From Paenibacillus hamazuiensis (lineage in GTDB: Bacteria; Bacillota; Bacilli; Paenibacillales; NBRC-103111), in the NCBI RefSeq assembly GCF_023276405.1, contig NZ_JALRMO010000001.1, positions 3,348,001-3,412,000 on the forward strand: a stretch of 64,000 nt of DNA, written 5' to 3'. The notes beneath the pieces were generated by a model that did no database searches, had not been told where the DNA came from, and saw nothing but the letters and a program-made list of their open reading frames with translations. The position numbers and the translations under genes were made by a program. Within the stretch, counting starts at the first letter, position 1. The number at the start of each line of letters is the position of its first letter. This document shows positions 18,087 to 27,744 of this stretch, one piece after another.

Positions 18087-18113
18087 ATTCAACACAACAA
18101 GGGATTTCCCTCT
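18087..18113 (-). promoter_or_regulatory. Sigma-H-type promoter upstream of ftsA
   Basis: Minus-strand AGAGGGAAA (18105-18113), an 11-base spacer and GTTGAAT (18087-18093). This fits the sigma-H pattern RnAGGAwww-N11/12-RnnGAAT with one mismatch. ftsAZ of B. subtilis has a sigma-H promoter at the same place. Confidence 0.55.
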
Positions 18114-18191
18114 TTTTTCAACAATATTTTTATCACAAACCCATAATTTCAATTCTAGCATTATTTTATAGGGTTGAGTAGTCTTTTCTCG

Positions 18192-19103
18192 TCATCTCGC
18201 CGATTCTTTCTCGTTTGTTTTCACAGGCTCCTTGTTGACCGGTTTCTTGGAATCCCCTTGCGCATTCGTTCCGGACGTTTGCGACGTTTTATTTGCATCC
18301 TTGGCTCCCGTATCTTTGCCCGCATCTTTGCTTGCATCTTTTCCCGCATTTTGATCTTTGGCATCTTTGGCCGGCGGCTCGTAAGGCATGTGATTGTCCG
18401 CTTCCAGCAGCTTTAAAATACCGTTCGTGATGTTGTTTTCCTTCAAATTGGTAATGTACAAATCCAAATAAGGAAGCTTGTCCGGCAAGTAGGAAATCGT
18501 CGTCTGCACCTCGAACTGCGACCTGGTGTACAGCTTGATTTTATCGGGATACGATTCGGAAGGATCCGGTTTGATCTCTGACACGTCGGAAAAATACGAA
18601 GGGGGAATTGCAGCCATCACCTTGCACAGCTTGACTTTGTTCGGATCGTCCTTGCTCCAGCCGGTTAAGAGAGGCTTGTCAATCGTAACGCCGCGCTGCT
18701 CGATGACGACCGAGCTGCCGTCGGCCAGCAGCACTTCCTTTTTCCCTTCCTCGTTGATTTGAAAAGCGACTCTCTGATATTCCTGGATATCGACATGAAT
18801 GACGCCCGGAAACCGTTTGGTCACCTTGGCGGACTGGACCATTTTCATTTGCTGCAAAACCTGCTCGATCGTCTGTGACGATATGGCAAAAAAATGGTCG
18901 CCAGGCCTCACGGGCATCGCTTGCTTCACTTCATCCGCGGAAAGCAGTTCGTTGCCGGCCACTTCCACGGTGGTGATTTTGCTCAAAGACGACTGGAAAA
19001 ACAAAATGACCAAAAGCGTGACGAAAAATATAAAAAGAAAAGCCAGAAGCTTCCGGCTGCTGCGATTCCGTCTATTCGGTTCTTTAATGGCAGGTACTTT
19101 CAT
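18192..19103 (-). CDS. divIB: Cell division protein DivIB/FtsQ
   Basis: A bitopic divisome protein, 303 residues. A short basic cytoplasmic N terminus is followed by one membrane helix (LLAFLFIFFVTLLVILFF, about residues 18-36), then a POTRA domain (ITTVEVAGNELLSADEVKQAM) and the beta domain. It forms a complex with FtsL and DivIC and regulates septal peptidoglycan synthesis. The last 60 residues are a low-complexity tail of Lys, Asp, Ala and Gly with a repeated KDA/KDAGKD pattern, longer than usual. ATG 19103 with AAGGAGC 6 bases upstream fits the family. Confidence 0.92.
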   Translation of the reverse strand: MKVPAIKEPNRRNRSSRKLLAFLFIFFVTLLVILFFQSSLSKITTVEVAGNELLSADEVKQAMPVRPGDHFFAISSQTIEQVLQQMKMVQSAKVTKRFPGVIHVDIQEYQRVAFQINEEGKKEVLLADGSSVVIEQRGVTIDKPLLTGWSKDDPNKVKLCKVMAAIPPSYFSDVSEIKPDPSESYPDKIKLYTRSQFEVQTTISYLPDKLPYLDLYITNLKENNITNGILKLLEADNHMPYEPPAKDAKDQNAGKDASKDAGKDTGAKDANKTSQTSGTNAQGDSKKPVNKEPVKTNEKESAR

Positions 19104-19211
19104 GGGCTGGCTCCTTGGGTATGTAAACCGCCGAACATCCCTTATCTTTTCGTTGCTCCTGCGAAAAGAAAGGGATATTTCAGCGTCAATATTCATAATC
19201 ATTAATGAGTG

Positions 19212-20480
19212 CTATTCCGTAGGTACAGGGGAAAATCTGTGAATTTGCGCCCCCAAATGCGTCAGCATCTTTTCGATGCGCTCGTATCCCCGGTCGATGT
19301 GATGTATTTGCTCTACGACCGTCGTGCCGTGTGCCGCAAGGCCGGCCAGCACAAGGGCCGCTCCCGCCCGCAGATCGGTCGCCTCTACCGTTGCCCCGTA
19401 CAATCTGTGAACCCCCTTGATAAATGCGGAATTCATATCCGTCCGAATGTCCGCCCCCATGCGGGAAAGTTCGTCGACGTGCTTGAACCGGCCTTCGAAA
19501 ACCGTTTCCTTGACAATACTTACGCCGTCGGCGAGAGAGAGCAGAACCATGATCTGGGATTGCAAATCGGTTGGAAATGACGGGTGCGGCGAGGTGACGA
19601 TGCGTTCTACCGCTCTAGGTCTTGTCAGGCAGCTTACGTTCATTATATCACCGTCAATGGTGATTTGAACACCTGCCCGCTTGAGTACATGGATGACGGA
19701 AGTGAGATGGGATGGATTTACGTTTTCAAGTGTGACGTTTCCTTTGGTGACTGCGGCGGCTACCATGAATGTACCCGCTACGATTCGGTCGGGAATAACG
19801 CGGTATACGCAAGGAGTAAGCGACGTTACTCCCTTGATCGTGATGGTGTCCGTGCCGGCACCGATGATTTCCGCCCCCATGACGTTCAGAAAATTTTGCA
19901 GGTCTTGAATTTCCGGCTCCCGGGCCGCGTTCGAGATCGTTGTCATCCCTTCGGCCATGCAGGCGGCCATCATGATGTTTTCCGTCGCTCCGACACTGGG
20001 ATAGTCGAGTACAATCTCCGTTCCTTTAAGCCCATTCGTAGTGCAAACGATCGTATTGCCGCTCTCCTCGATCTCCGCTCCAAGCGCCTGCAGGCCTTTG
20101 AGATGGAGGTCGATTTTGCGTTCGCCGATCGCGCAGCCTCCGGGCTGATATACTTGCACTCTGCCAAACCTGGCCAGAAGCGGCCCCATCAGAAATATCG
20201 ACGATCTCATCTGACTCATCAAACTTTCCGGAATGTGAGAAGAATGCGCAGTCGACGTGTTCAGCCTGACCGTATCCGTCCCTTGCTCCGCTTGGCACCC
20301 GAGGGCGCGCAATATGTCCAGCATGACATGTATATCCGACAAATCCGGAACGTTGACAAGGGTAACCGTTCCCGGTGCCATCATGCTGGCCGCCAAAATG
20401 GGCAGCGCCGCATTTTTGGCGCCGTGAATTTTGATGGTTCCCGATAGGGGCTTCCCGCCTTCGATAACCAACTTCTCCAA
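19212..20480 (-). CDS. murA: UDP-N-acetylglucosamine 1-carboxyvinyltransferase
   Basis: First committed step of peptidoglycan synthesis: transfers enolpyruvate from PEP to UDP-GlcNAc in the cytoplasm. 422 residues; the N-terminal LVIEGGKPLSGTIKIHGAKNAALPILAAS is typical. The catalytic, fosfomycin-reactive Cys116 lies in QPGGCAIGERKID. The start is TTG 20480 with GGAGGT upstream. Its place between murB and divIB is seen in Paenibacillus relatives and differs from B. subtilis, where murA lies elsewhere. Whether the genome has a second MurA cannot be seen. Confidence 0.97.
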   Translation of the reverse strand: MEKLVIEGGKPLSGTIKIHGAKNAALPILAASMMAPGTVTLVNVPDLSDIHVMLDILRALGCQAEQGTDTVRLNTSTAHSSHIPESLMSQMRSSIFLMGPLLARFGRVQVYQPGGCAIGERKIDLHLKGLQALGAEIEESGNTIVCTTNGLKGTEIVLDYPSVGATENIMMAACMAEGMTTISNAAREPEIQDLQNFLNVMGAEIIGAGTDTITIKGVTSLTPCVYRVIPDRIVAGTFMVAAAVTKGNVTLENVNPSHLTSVIHVLKRAGVQITIDGDIMNVSCLTRPRAVERIVTSPHPSFPTDLQSQIMVLLSLADGVSIVKETVFEGRFKHVDELSRMGADIRTDMNSAFIKGVHRLYGATVEATDLRAGAALVLAGLAAHGTTVVEQIHHIDRGYERIEKMLTHLGAQIHRFSPVPTE

Positions 20481-20495
20481 AGTGCCACCTCCGAT

Positions 20496-21401
20496 TTACC
20501 GTTCACCCACCACCAGTACTTCGGGATGCAGCTCGATGCCGTACTTTTCCAGCACCTTCGCTTTGACCTTTTCGATGAGGGTGACGACGTCCTCGGCTGT
20601 CGCCTCGCCGGTATTTACGATGAAGTTGGCGTGCAGGGTCGAAACTTCGGCTCCTCCGGACCGCAGTCCTTTAAGCCCGGCATCTTCGATCAGCCTGGCG
20701 GCATGGTGGCCCGGAGGATTGCGGAACACGCTGCCCGCGCAGGCGAGCGTATAAGGCTGCGTGCGCAGCCGGCGCTCCTTATTGGCGGCCATCTCCGCCG
20801 CAATTTCGTTGCGTTCGCCGTATTCGAGCTGGAATACGGCTTCCGTAACGATGCCGGGTTTGGTCTGAAGCAAGGAGTGCCGGTAAGCATACTGCAGTTC
20901 GTCCCTTTGAAGCGTTGCCAATTCACCTGTTTCCCACAAGACTTCAGCCTGCTTGAGTATGCGTGACACGTCCGATCCGTGCGCCCCTGCGTTCATGTAG
21001 ACGGCTCCACCCACGGTGCCTGGAATTCCGCTGGCAAACTCCAGACCGGTCAATCCTTCTTTGCCGGCCATCACGGAAAGCTTGATAAAGGAATACGCGC
21101 CGCCTGCTATTGCCAGCGTCCCCTCGAACCGGACGGTTTCCAGCGTGTCGCCCAGCTTGATGACGACCCCACGGATGCCTTTATCGGTGACCAGCATGTT
21201 GGAGCCTCGGCCGATAACGGTCCACGGAATCCCGCGATCGTGGAGAAAACGTACGGCGCGGATCAGCTGATCCTTGCTTCGGGGAGTCAGCAAAATATCG
21301 GCGGGCCCTCCTATTTTCCATGTCGTATAAGGTGCCAGCGGTTCGTTGAAACGAACGTCCCCGTAAGCACCCGCCTGCAAATCGTTAAAGACTTGCCGCA
21401 T
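20496..21401 (-). CDS. murB: UDP-N-acetylenolpyruvoylglucosamine reductase
   Basis: FAD enzyme, 301 residues, that reduces the MurA product with NADPH to UDP-MurNAc. The FAD-binding part shows TTWKIGGPADILLTP, VIGRGSNMLVTDKGIRGVVIKLG and ASGIPGTVGGAVYMNAGAHG. The catalytic serine region is ACAGSVFRNPPGHHAARLIEDAGLKG. The layout without the extra loop domain suggests type II MurB. AAGGAGG precedes ATG 21401. The gap to murG (about 320 bases) holds a hairpin tandem repeat. Confidence 0.97.
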   Translation of the reverse strand: MRQVFNDLQAGAYGDVRFNEPLAPYTTWKIGGPADILLTPRSKDQLIRAVRFLHDRGIPWTVIGRGSNMLVTDKGIRGVVIKLGDTLETVRFEGTLAIAGGAYSFIKLSVMAGKEGLTGLEFASGIPGTVGGAVYMNAGAHGSDVSRILKQAEVLWETGELATLQRDELQYAYRHSLLQTKPGIVTEAVFQLEYGERNEIAAEMAANKERRLRTQPYTLACAGSVFRNPPGHHAARLIEDAGLKGLRSGGAEVSTLHANFIVNTGEATAEDVVTLIEKVKAKVLEKYGIELHPEVLVVGER

Positions 21402-21504
21402 TGGGTTAAACCTCCTTCACAGAACCCGGGGGCAAACACCGGGCGTCTGTCACGGTTATGGTGTATTTTATGTTGGGTCGGAGTAGAGTGTGACAAATGC
21501 CTAA

Positions 21505-21705
21505 GAGCTTTCGGAGAAAGCTCACATCGGAAGCATAAGCTGGGCTTTCGAAGAAAGCCGCCTTCGTAAGCGTTACTGAGCTTTCGGAGAAAGCTCACAT
21601 CGGGAGATTAAGCTGGGCTTTCGAAGAAAGCCGGCTTCGTAAGCGTTACTGAGCTTTCGGAGAAAGCTCATATCGGGAGATTAAGCTGATCTTGTGGAGA
21701 AAGCC
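21505..21705 (+). repeat. 73 bp tandem hairpin repeat between murB and murG
   Basis: About 2.8 units with starts at 21505, 21578 and 21651, exactly 73 bases apart. Each unit has hairpin A (GAGCTTTC-GGA-GAAAGCTC), a spacer ACATCGG.AG.ATAAGCTG, hairpin B (GGCTTTC-GAA-GAAAGCC) and the tail CTTCGTAAGCGTTACT. The last unit decays. 21402-21504 shows nothing else. Relatives at 7873 and 52285 share the tail. Confidence 0.85.
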
Positions 21706-21718
21706 CGGCCGTTGTCCG

Positions 21719-22792
21719 TCAAATGCGGCCTAGCCGGTGTTTTTCGATCAGATCGACGATCGTATCGGTCCCGCTTGAGTGCCGGCTGGCGGCCATTTGC
21801 GCCTTCGTCAGCTCGCGGTTCTCGTAAGCAGCCGCCAGCTCCGAAAGCAGCGTCTCCGGCGTCAGTTTCTCTTCGTAGAGAACCCGCGCGTAGCCGATCT
21901 TTTGAAACGACTCGGCGTTCAAAATTTGATCCCCCCGGCTCGCCTGCCGGGTGAGCGGAATGAGCAGCATCGGCTTTTGCAGCGCCAAAAACTCGAAAAT
22001 CGACGTCGAGCCGGCCCGCGAGACGACGATGTCCGCCATCGCCATCAAATCGGGCAGCTCCTCCTGCACGTACTCGAACTGCTTATACCCTCTGCGTCCC
22101 TCGAGCGCTTTGTCTACGTTGCCTTTTCCGCAAATGTGGACGATCTGGTACCTCTCCAACAGCGCATCCAGCGCACCGCGCACCGCATTGTTGATCGCTT
22201 GCGCGCCCAGGCTGCCGCCCATGATGAACAGCACCGGCTTCTGCCTGTGAAAATCGCACAGCGTGTAGCCGTTCAGCGCTTTGCCTTCCAGTATGCGCTC
22301 GCGGATCGGCAAGCCGGTGCACACCGCCTTGCCGCCTTTGATATGCCGGAGCGTCTCCGGGAACGTCACGCAAATTTTTGTGGCGAACGGCATCGAAATT
22401 TTATTCGCGAGTCCGGGCGTGAAGTCCGATTCATGAATGATGACGGGGATGCGGTTCAGCCATGCGGCCAAAATGACCGGCACGGAGACGAACCCTCCCT
22501 TGGAAAAAACGATGTGCGGCTTGATCCGCCGCAGCAGCCGGTAAGCCTGGCCGACACCCTGGATGACGCGGAACGGGTCTTTGAAGTTTTTCAAGTCGAA
22601 ATAGCGCCGCAGCTTGCCCGAAGCGATGTGATGGAAGCGGATCCCCTCGTGGTCGACGATCCCTTTCTCGATGCCATCCTTCGAGCCTATGTACTCCATC
22701 TCCCAACCGAGCTGCTTAAGCCGGGCCATGAGCGCCAAATTGGGCGTCACGTGGCCGGCTGAGCCGCCGCCGGTGAAGACGATTTTTTTCAT
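21719..22792 (-). CDS. murG: UDP-GlcNAc:undecaprenyl-PP-MurNAc-pentapeptide transferase
   Basis: GT28-family transferase that converts lipid I to lipid II on the inner face of the membrane; 357 residues. The N-terminal [14 protein letters not shown] is the lipid-acceptor loop, [15 protein letters not shown] matches G-loop 2, and the UDP-sugar pocket is [13 protein letters not shown] and [24 protein letters not shown]. The acceptor segment reads [13 protein letters not shown] instead of the common HEQN form, a known variant of a second MurG lineage in Bacillales. It is followed by the tandem repeat and murB. Confidence 0.95.
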   Translation of the reverse strand: MKKIVFTGGGSAGHVTPNLALMARLKQLGWEMEYIGSKDGIEKGIVDHEGIRFHHIASGKLRRYFDLKNFKDPFRVIQGVGQAYRLLRRIKPHIVFSKGGFVSVPVILAAWLNRIPVIIHESDFTPGLANKISMPFATKICVTFPETLRHIKGGKAVCTGLPIRERILEGKALNGYTLCDFHRQKPVLFIMGGSLGAQAINNAVRGALDALLERYQIVHICGKGNVDKALEGRRGYKQFEYVQEELPDLMAMADIVVSRAGSTSIFEFLALQKPMLLIPLTRQASRGDQILNAESFQKIGYARVLYEEKLTPETLLSELAAAYENRELTKAQMAASRHSSGTDTIVDLIEKHRLGRI

Positions 22793-22801
22793 CGGAACAA
22801 G

Positions 22802-23899
22802 TCACCTCGAATACCGGGATATGTTGAGCAGCACGCCGATAGAGGCGAGTATGAGTGTCAGGGACGATCCGCCTGCGCTGATCAGCGGAAGCGTGATGCC
22901 CGTAACGGGAAACATGCCGATCACGACGCCGATGTTGATGACCACCTGTACGGCGATCATGCCGACGATGCCGGTGGCAAGCAGGCTGCCGAACGTATCC
23001 GGCGCCGTGATGGCCGTGCGCATGCCGCGCCAGACAAGCAGCATGAACAGCATAAGCACGAGCGAGCCGCCGATAAAGCCGAGCTCCTCGGCGATGATGG
23101 AGAAAATAAAGTCCGTTTGCGGCTCGGGCAAGTAGCTGTATTTTTGCCGGCTCATGCCTAGTCCGAGACCGACCAGGCCGCCAGGGCCAATCGCATACAG
23201 CGATTGAATCGCCTGGTAGCCGGCGCCGAGCGGGTCCTGCCACGGGTCGAGAAAGGCGGTGATGCGCTTCAGCCGGTACGGAGCCGCAAGAATGAGGCCG
23301 ACGAGGCCGAGGGCCCCGATCATCCCGAGATACGACAGGTGGAGCAGTCTCGCGCCGGCCGTATAAATAATGAGCAGCGATGCGCCGACCAGCACGGCGC
23401 CGGTCCCGAGATCCGGCTGCAGCATGATCATGCCGAAAGCGACCCCGACCAAACCGAGAGGCGGCAGCAGGCCTTGCGTGAATTGAGTGATTTTCGCCTG
23501 GTTTTCCGACAGCATTTTGGATAAAAAAACGATCATGCCCAGCTTCATAAACTCCGAAGGCTGAATGCCGAAGGAGCCGATGCCGAGCCAGCTTCTCGCC
23601 CCGCCCCGGACGACGCCGATACCCGGAATGAGCACGGCCACGAGCAAAATAAAGCAGACGATGAGCCCGATTTTGGCGTATTTTTTCCATACCCAGTAGT
23701 CGACGTTCATCGTAAAAAACATCGCGATGACGCCGAGCACGGCAAACAGCAGCTGGCGCTTCAAGTAATAAAAATAGTCTCCGTGCTCATGAAACGACAG
23801 CACGGCGCTCGCGCTGTATACCATGACGACGCCGATGGTCAGCAGCGCCAGCGTGCAAAAGACGATGGCTGCATCCGGTGCAGATCGAGTTTTTCCCAT
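22802..23899 (-). CDS. spoVE: SEDS glycosyltransferase SpoVE/FtsW
   Basis: A polytopic SEDS family peptidoglycan polymerase, 365 residues, about ten membrane helices. Signatures include ARSWLGIGSFGIQPSEFMKLG, MLQPDLGTGAVL, YSYLPEPQTDFIFSIIAEELGFIG and LPLISAGGSS. SEDS proteins work with a class B PBP; here the partner candidates are SpoVD and PBP2B upstream in the cluster. Position between murD and murG is that of spoVE in B. subtilis, which is needed for the spore cortex; a vegetative FtsW role is also possible. AGAGGTG is upstream of ATG 23899; murD lies 93 bases away. Confidence 0.93.
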   Translation of the reverse strand: MGKTRSAPDAAIVFCTLALLTIGVVMVYSASAVLSFHEHGDYFYYLKRQLLFAVLGVIAMFFTMNVDYWVWKKYAKIGLIVCFILLVAVLIPGIGVVRGGARSWLGIGSFGIQPSEFMKLGMIVFLSKMLSENQAKITQFTQGLLPPLGLVGVAFGMIMLQPDLGTGAVLVGASLLIIYTAGARLLHLSYLGMIGALGLVGLILAAPYRLKRITAFLDPWQDPLGAGYQAIQSLYAIGPGGLVGLGLGMSRQKYSYLPEPQTDFIFSIIAEELGFIGGSLVLMLFMLLVWRGMRTAITAPDTFGSLLATGIVGMIAVQVVINIGVVIGMFPVTGITLPLISAGGSSLTLILASIGVLLNISRYSR

Positions 23900-23992
23900 A
23901 CCGCGACACCTCTACCCTTACGTTTAAGGGGTGGAGCCGCAGCCTTCAGCCCATGCAGAACCGGAGGCCGCCTGTTAGGCTTGCCCACTCCC

Positions 23993-25384
23993 TTATACAA
24001 GGTTATGCACGGACTGCTTAAACATGCGTCCCCTTTCTTCGTAAGACGGAAACATGTCCCAGCTGGCGCACGCCGGCGAGAGCAGCACGATATCTCCCGG
24101 CTCCGCTAGCGCTGCGGCGGCTTGCACCGCCTCCCGGATGGCGTCCTGTGCATTAGCAGTATCGACCGTTTTAATGCGGCTTAAGCCTGCCAACTCGGCT
24201 ACGCGCTGAATTTTGTGCCTCGTCTCGCCGAGCGCGACGACACCTTTCACCCGCTCCTTGAATACCGGGAGCAGCTCCATATAATCGGAGCCGCGGTCGA
24301 GTCCGCCCGCGATCAAAATGATCGGGCGGTCCAGCGCGTTGATCGCTTTGATCGTCGCCGACGGATTGGTTGCCTTGGCGTCGTTGTAATACTTCACCTC
24401 GCCGCGGCTTCCCACGAGCTCCAGCCGATGCTCGACACCGTGGAATTCGTGCAGCACGGTGGCGATCACCGATAAAGGCGCGCCGGCGGCGATCGCGATC
24501 GCGACAGCCGCCATGGCGTTTTCCGCGTTGTGGCTGCCGGGGATGCCCAGCTCTTTCGCGGGAATGACCGGATGAATCTGCCCCTGCTTATCGCGGTACA
24601 CGATCGTTTGCTGCGAATTAAGATAGACTCCATGAGCGAGCTCTTCTTTGCGGGAAAACGGGATCACATCCGCCTTCAGCTGCGGCATCAGGCTGCGGCA
24701 AACCGCATCGTCCGCATTCAGCACGGCGATATCGCCGGGCTGCTGGCCCGCGAACAGCTTCGCTTTGGAGGCTACGTAATCCTCCATCGTTCCATGATAG
24801 TCGAGATGCGTTTCGTAAATATTCAGCAAACACGCGATGCGGGGACGAAAATCTACGGTCCCTTTGAGCTGAAAGCTGCTCAGCTCGACGACCATCCAGT
24901 TGTCCGCAGAAGCCTCCAGCGCCGCTTCGGTCAGCGCACGCCCGATATTGCCGGCGACGATCGGCTTCATGCCGGCGGCCTCAAAAATCAGGCCGGTCCA
25001 CGTCGTCGTCGTCGTTTTGCCGTTCGAGCCGGTGATGCCGATGATCGGCGCCGCACAGATGTGATAAGCGACTTCGACTTCGGTGACGATTTCGATGCCC
25101 AGCTCCTGCGCTTTGACGATCGGTTCAATTTTGTAAGGAATCCCCGGGTTTTTCACAACCAGCGAGACGCCTTTATGAATGAGCTCGGACGGATGAGAGC
25201 CGCAAATAACAGAAATACCCAAAGCCGAAAGTTCGTCGGCTTCGGGACACTGTGAACGATCTTTTTTATCGTTAACGGTGACATTCGCTCCCATCTCGTG
25301 AAACAGCTTGGCTACGGCGACACCGCTTCGCGCCAAGCCCAAAATAACGACCTCGCGGCCGCGATACTTGCTCGGATGCTCCAT
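23993..25384 (-). CDS. murD: UDP-MurNAc-L-alanine:D-glutamate ligase
   Basis: Adds D-glutamate to UDP-MurNAc-L-Ala with ATP; 463 residues. The N-terminal Rossmann domain has VVILGLARSGVAVAKLF, the ATP loop is [12 protein letters not shown], and the C-terminal domain contains YYNDAKATNPSATIKAI and LIAGGLDRGSDY. The stop precedes a 93-base gap to spoVE. It starts 3 bases after the mraY stop with GAGGTG 9 bases upstream. Confidence 0.97.
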   Translation of the reverse strand: MEHPSKYRGREVVILGLARSGVAVAKLFHEMGANVTVNDKKDRSQCPEADELSALGISVICGSHPSELIHKGVSLVVKNPGIPYKIEPIVKAQELGIEIVTEVEVAYHICAAPIIGITGSNGKTTTTTWTGLIFEAAGMKPIVAGNIGRALTEAALEASADNWMVVELSSFQLKGTVDFRPRIACLLNIYETHLDYHGTMEDYVASKAKLFAGQQPGDIAVLNADDAVCRSLMPQLKADVIPFSRKEELAHGVYLNSQQTIVYRDKQGQIHPVIPAKELGIPGSHNAENAMAAVAIAIAAGAPLSVIATVLHEFHGVEHRLELVGSRGEVKYYNDAKATNPSATIKAINALDRPIILIAGGLDRGSDYMELLPVFKERVKGVVALGETRHKIQRVAELAGLSRIKTVDTANAQDAIREAVQAAAALAEPGDIVLLSPACASWDMFPSYEERGRMFKQSVHNLV

Positions 25385-25387
25385 CTG

Positions 25388-26350
25388 CTACAACACCTCA
25401 TTAATGTATAATCCAAGTCCGGCCAGCAGCAAACCTGCCGTCCAGAACGTGATGACGACGCGCCATTCGGACCATCCGGACAGCTCGAAATGGTGGTGGA
25501 TCGGGCTCATTTTGAACACGCGCTTCCCTCTCGTTTTGAAGGAGACGACCTGAATGATGACCGATAGCACCTCCATGACGAACACCCCGCCGATAATGGC
25601 CAAAAGGACTTCCTGCTTCGTTAAAATCGCGATGGCTGCAAGTCCGCCGCCAAGACCGAGCGAACCGGTATCGCCCATAAACACTTTCGCCGGGTGCGCG
25701 TTGAACACGAGAAATCCGAGCACTGCGCCGACCGCAGCCGCGGAAAAAATCGCCACCTCCGGCTGCGTGTTGTTCATCGCGATGATCGAGTAAGCGCCGA
25801 AAGCGACCGCACTCGTGCCGGCAAGCAGTCCGTCGAGCCCGTCGGTGAAATTGACGGCGTTGGACGTGCCGAGCATCAAAAAGGCGACGAACGGAAAATA
25901 CAGCCAGCCAAGCGGAACATCTACGCCGATAACGGGAATGCGCACATCGGTGCTGTGTCCGGACTGGTACAGCAGCACGCAGACGATCAAGGAAACGAGC
26001 AGCTGTCCCAGCAGCTTCTGCTTTGCGGTCAGACCAAGCGAACGCTTGAATAAAATTTTGATGTAATCGTCCAAAAAGCCGACGAGCCCGTACCCGAGCG
26101 AGGCGATCAGCAAAATGATCGTATCCGTCGTTTTATCCGCAAAGCGGAGCACGGCCAGCGCCATGGCCAGCATGATGATCGTGCCGCCCATCGTCGGCGT
26201 GCCGGCTTTTTTCAGGTGCCCCTGCGGGCCGTCCGTGCGGATTTGCTGGCCGAATTTCAGCCTCCGCAATATGGGTATGAATAAAGGCCCCATGATGACG
26301 GCCAGCAAAAAAGCCGCACCCATGGTGAACATGACGACTTTGAATTCCAC
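25388..26350 (-). CDS. mraY: Phospho-N-acetylmuramoyl-pentapeptide transferase
   Basis: An integral membrane enzyme that makes lipid I from UDP-MurNAc-pentapeptide and undecaprenyl phosphate; 320 residues, about ten helices. [10 protein letters not shown] is the DDD-type aspartate loop; [26 protein letters not shown] and [10 protein letters not shown] are signature loops. The start is GTG 26350, 5 bases after the murF stop, with its ribosome site inside the murF end. Confidence 0.97.
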   Translation of the reverse strand: MEFKVVMFTMGAAFLLAVIMGPLFIPILRRLKFGQQIRTDGPQGHLKKAGTPTMGGTIIMLAMALAVLRFADKTTDTIILLIASLGYGLVGFLDDYIKILFKRSLGLTAKQKLLGQLLVSLIVCVLLYQSGHSTDVRIPVIGVDVPLGWLYFPFVAFLMLGTSNAVNFTDGLDGLLAGTSAVAFGAYSIIAMNNTQPEVAIFSAAAVGAVLGFLVFNAHPAKVFMGDTGSLGLGGGLAAIAILTKQEVLLAIIGGVFVMEVLSVIIQVVSFKTRGKRVFKMSPIHHHFELSGWSEWRVVITFWTAGLLLAGLGLYINEVL

Positions 26351-26355
26351 TTGAT

Positions 26356-27744
26356 TTAACCCCCCTGCAGGCCGAAAACGACCTGCTCCAGCTTCATCCC
26401 GCGCGAGCCTTTCACCAAAACGACGTCGTCCGGCGCGGCTTGCGCAGCTAAAGCCTTTGTCAGCTCATTTTTGTCTTCAAACCATTTCACGCGGTCCGCC
26501 CCGAACGTTTTGGCCGCTTCCTCCGCCATATGCTTCGCCAGTGTTCCGAACACGTACACCGCTTCGATCTTCCCCGGGTCCAGAAGTGTCCCGATTTCAC
26601 GGTGAAACTCCGCTTCGCGTGGACCAAGCTCCAGCATATCGCCGAGCACCGCGTATTTGCGGCCGTACCCTTCCAGCTCGTGCAGCAGCGCGATGGCGGC
26701 GCGCATGGAAGTCGGGCTCGCGTTGTAGGCGTCGTTCAGGATGGTGAGACCGGAAGCGGCCTTCACCGCTTCGATGCGCATGCTCGTCAGCTTCATCGTG
26801 CGCAGCCCATCCGCGATCCGCTCGGCCGGGATCCCCCAGCTTTGCGCCAGTGCGATAACCGCCAGCGCGTTAACGACGTTATGCCGCCCTAGCAGCGGGA
26901 TATAAAACGTGACGCCGGGGATGGCGTTCACCTTGAACTCCGTGCCGTCTCCGCTCGCGGCGATGCCCGTCGGAAAATAATCGTTTTCCGGGGCAAGCCC
27001 GAAGCGGACGGACCGAAACGGGAGCAGCGGCTCCATTTCCGCAACGGCCTGCGGAATCAGCGGCTCGTCGCCGTTATGGACAAACAATCCGCCGGGCGCA
27101 AGACCGTGCAAAATTTCCGTTTTGGCCCGGGCGATTTCTTCCCGGCTGCCGAGCTGCAGCAAATGGGATTCTCCGATATTCGTAACGATAGCCGCTTCCG
27201 GCTGCGCAAGCTCGGAAAGAAACCGGATTTCTCCGCGGCCGCTCATCCCCATTTCGAGCACGGCCGCTTCCGTCTCCTCCGAAAACTGCAGCATCGTCAG
27301 CGGCAACCCTATATGATTATTATAATTGCCTATCGTTTTATGCACGCGGTAAGACGTCCCGAGCACCGCCGCAGCCATATCTTTGGTTGTCGTCTTGCCG
27401 TTGCTGCCGGTGATGCCGACGACGCGGATCTTCAGCTCTTCCGCGTAAGTTTTGGCAAGCCGCTGCAGGGCGGCAAGCGTATCGTCCACATAAATCAGCG
27501 GAACGCCCTCCGGAGCACCCTCGCGCCCTCGCTGCCAAAGCGATGCGGAAGCGCCCTTGCCGAATGCATCCAGCACAAAATCGTGCCCGTCGAAACGGTC
27601 GCCGACGAGCGGAATGTACAAGTTGCCCGGCTCGATCGTCCGGGTATCCTTGGAAACGCCGGCGACCGTAATGTCTCCGTAAGAAGCGGAGACGGCCGTG
27701 CCGGCAATCATGCTTGCGATTTGTGCGTATGTTCTGCGGATCAT
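26356..27744 (-). CDS. murF: UDP-MurNAc-tripeptide:D-Ala-D-Ala ligase
   Basis: Completes the pentapeptide by adding D-Ala-D-Ala; 462 residues. The ATP loop is [34 protein letters not shown] and [15 protein letters not shown] are family signatures. The ATG overlaps the murE stop as ATGA, so expression is translationally coupled. AAGGAGA lies 8 bases upstream. Confidence 0.97.
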   Translation of the reverse strand: MIRRTYAQIASMIAGTAVSASYGDITVAGVSKDTRTIEPGNLYIPLVGDRFDGHDFVLDAFGKGASASLWQRGREGAPEGVPLIYVDDTLAALQRLAKTYAEELKIRVVGITGSNGKTTTKDMAAAVLGTSYRVHKTIGNYNNHIGLPLTMLQFSEETEAAVLEMGMSGRGEIRFLSELAQPEAAIVTNIGESHLLQLGSREEIARAKTEILHGLAPGGLFVHNGDEPLIPQAVAEMEPLLPFRSVRFGLAPENDYFPTGIAASGDGTEFKVNAIPGVTFYIPLLGRHNVVNALAVIALAQSWGIPAERIADGLRTMKLTSMRIEAVKAASGLTILNDAYNASPTSMRAAIALLHELEGYGRKYAVLGDMLELGPREAEFHREIGTLLDPGKIEAVYVFGTLAKHMAEEAAKTFGADRVKWFEDKNELTKALAAQAAPDDVVLVKGSRGMKLEQVVFGLQGG

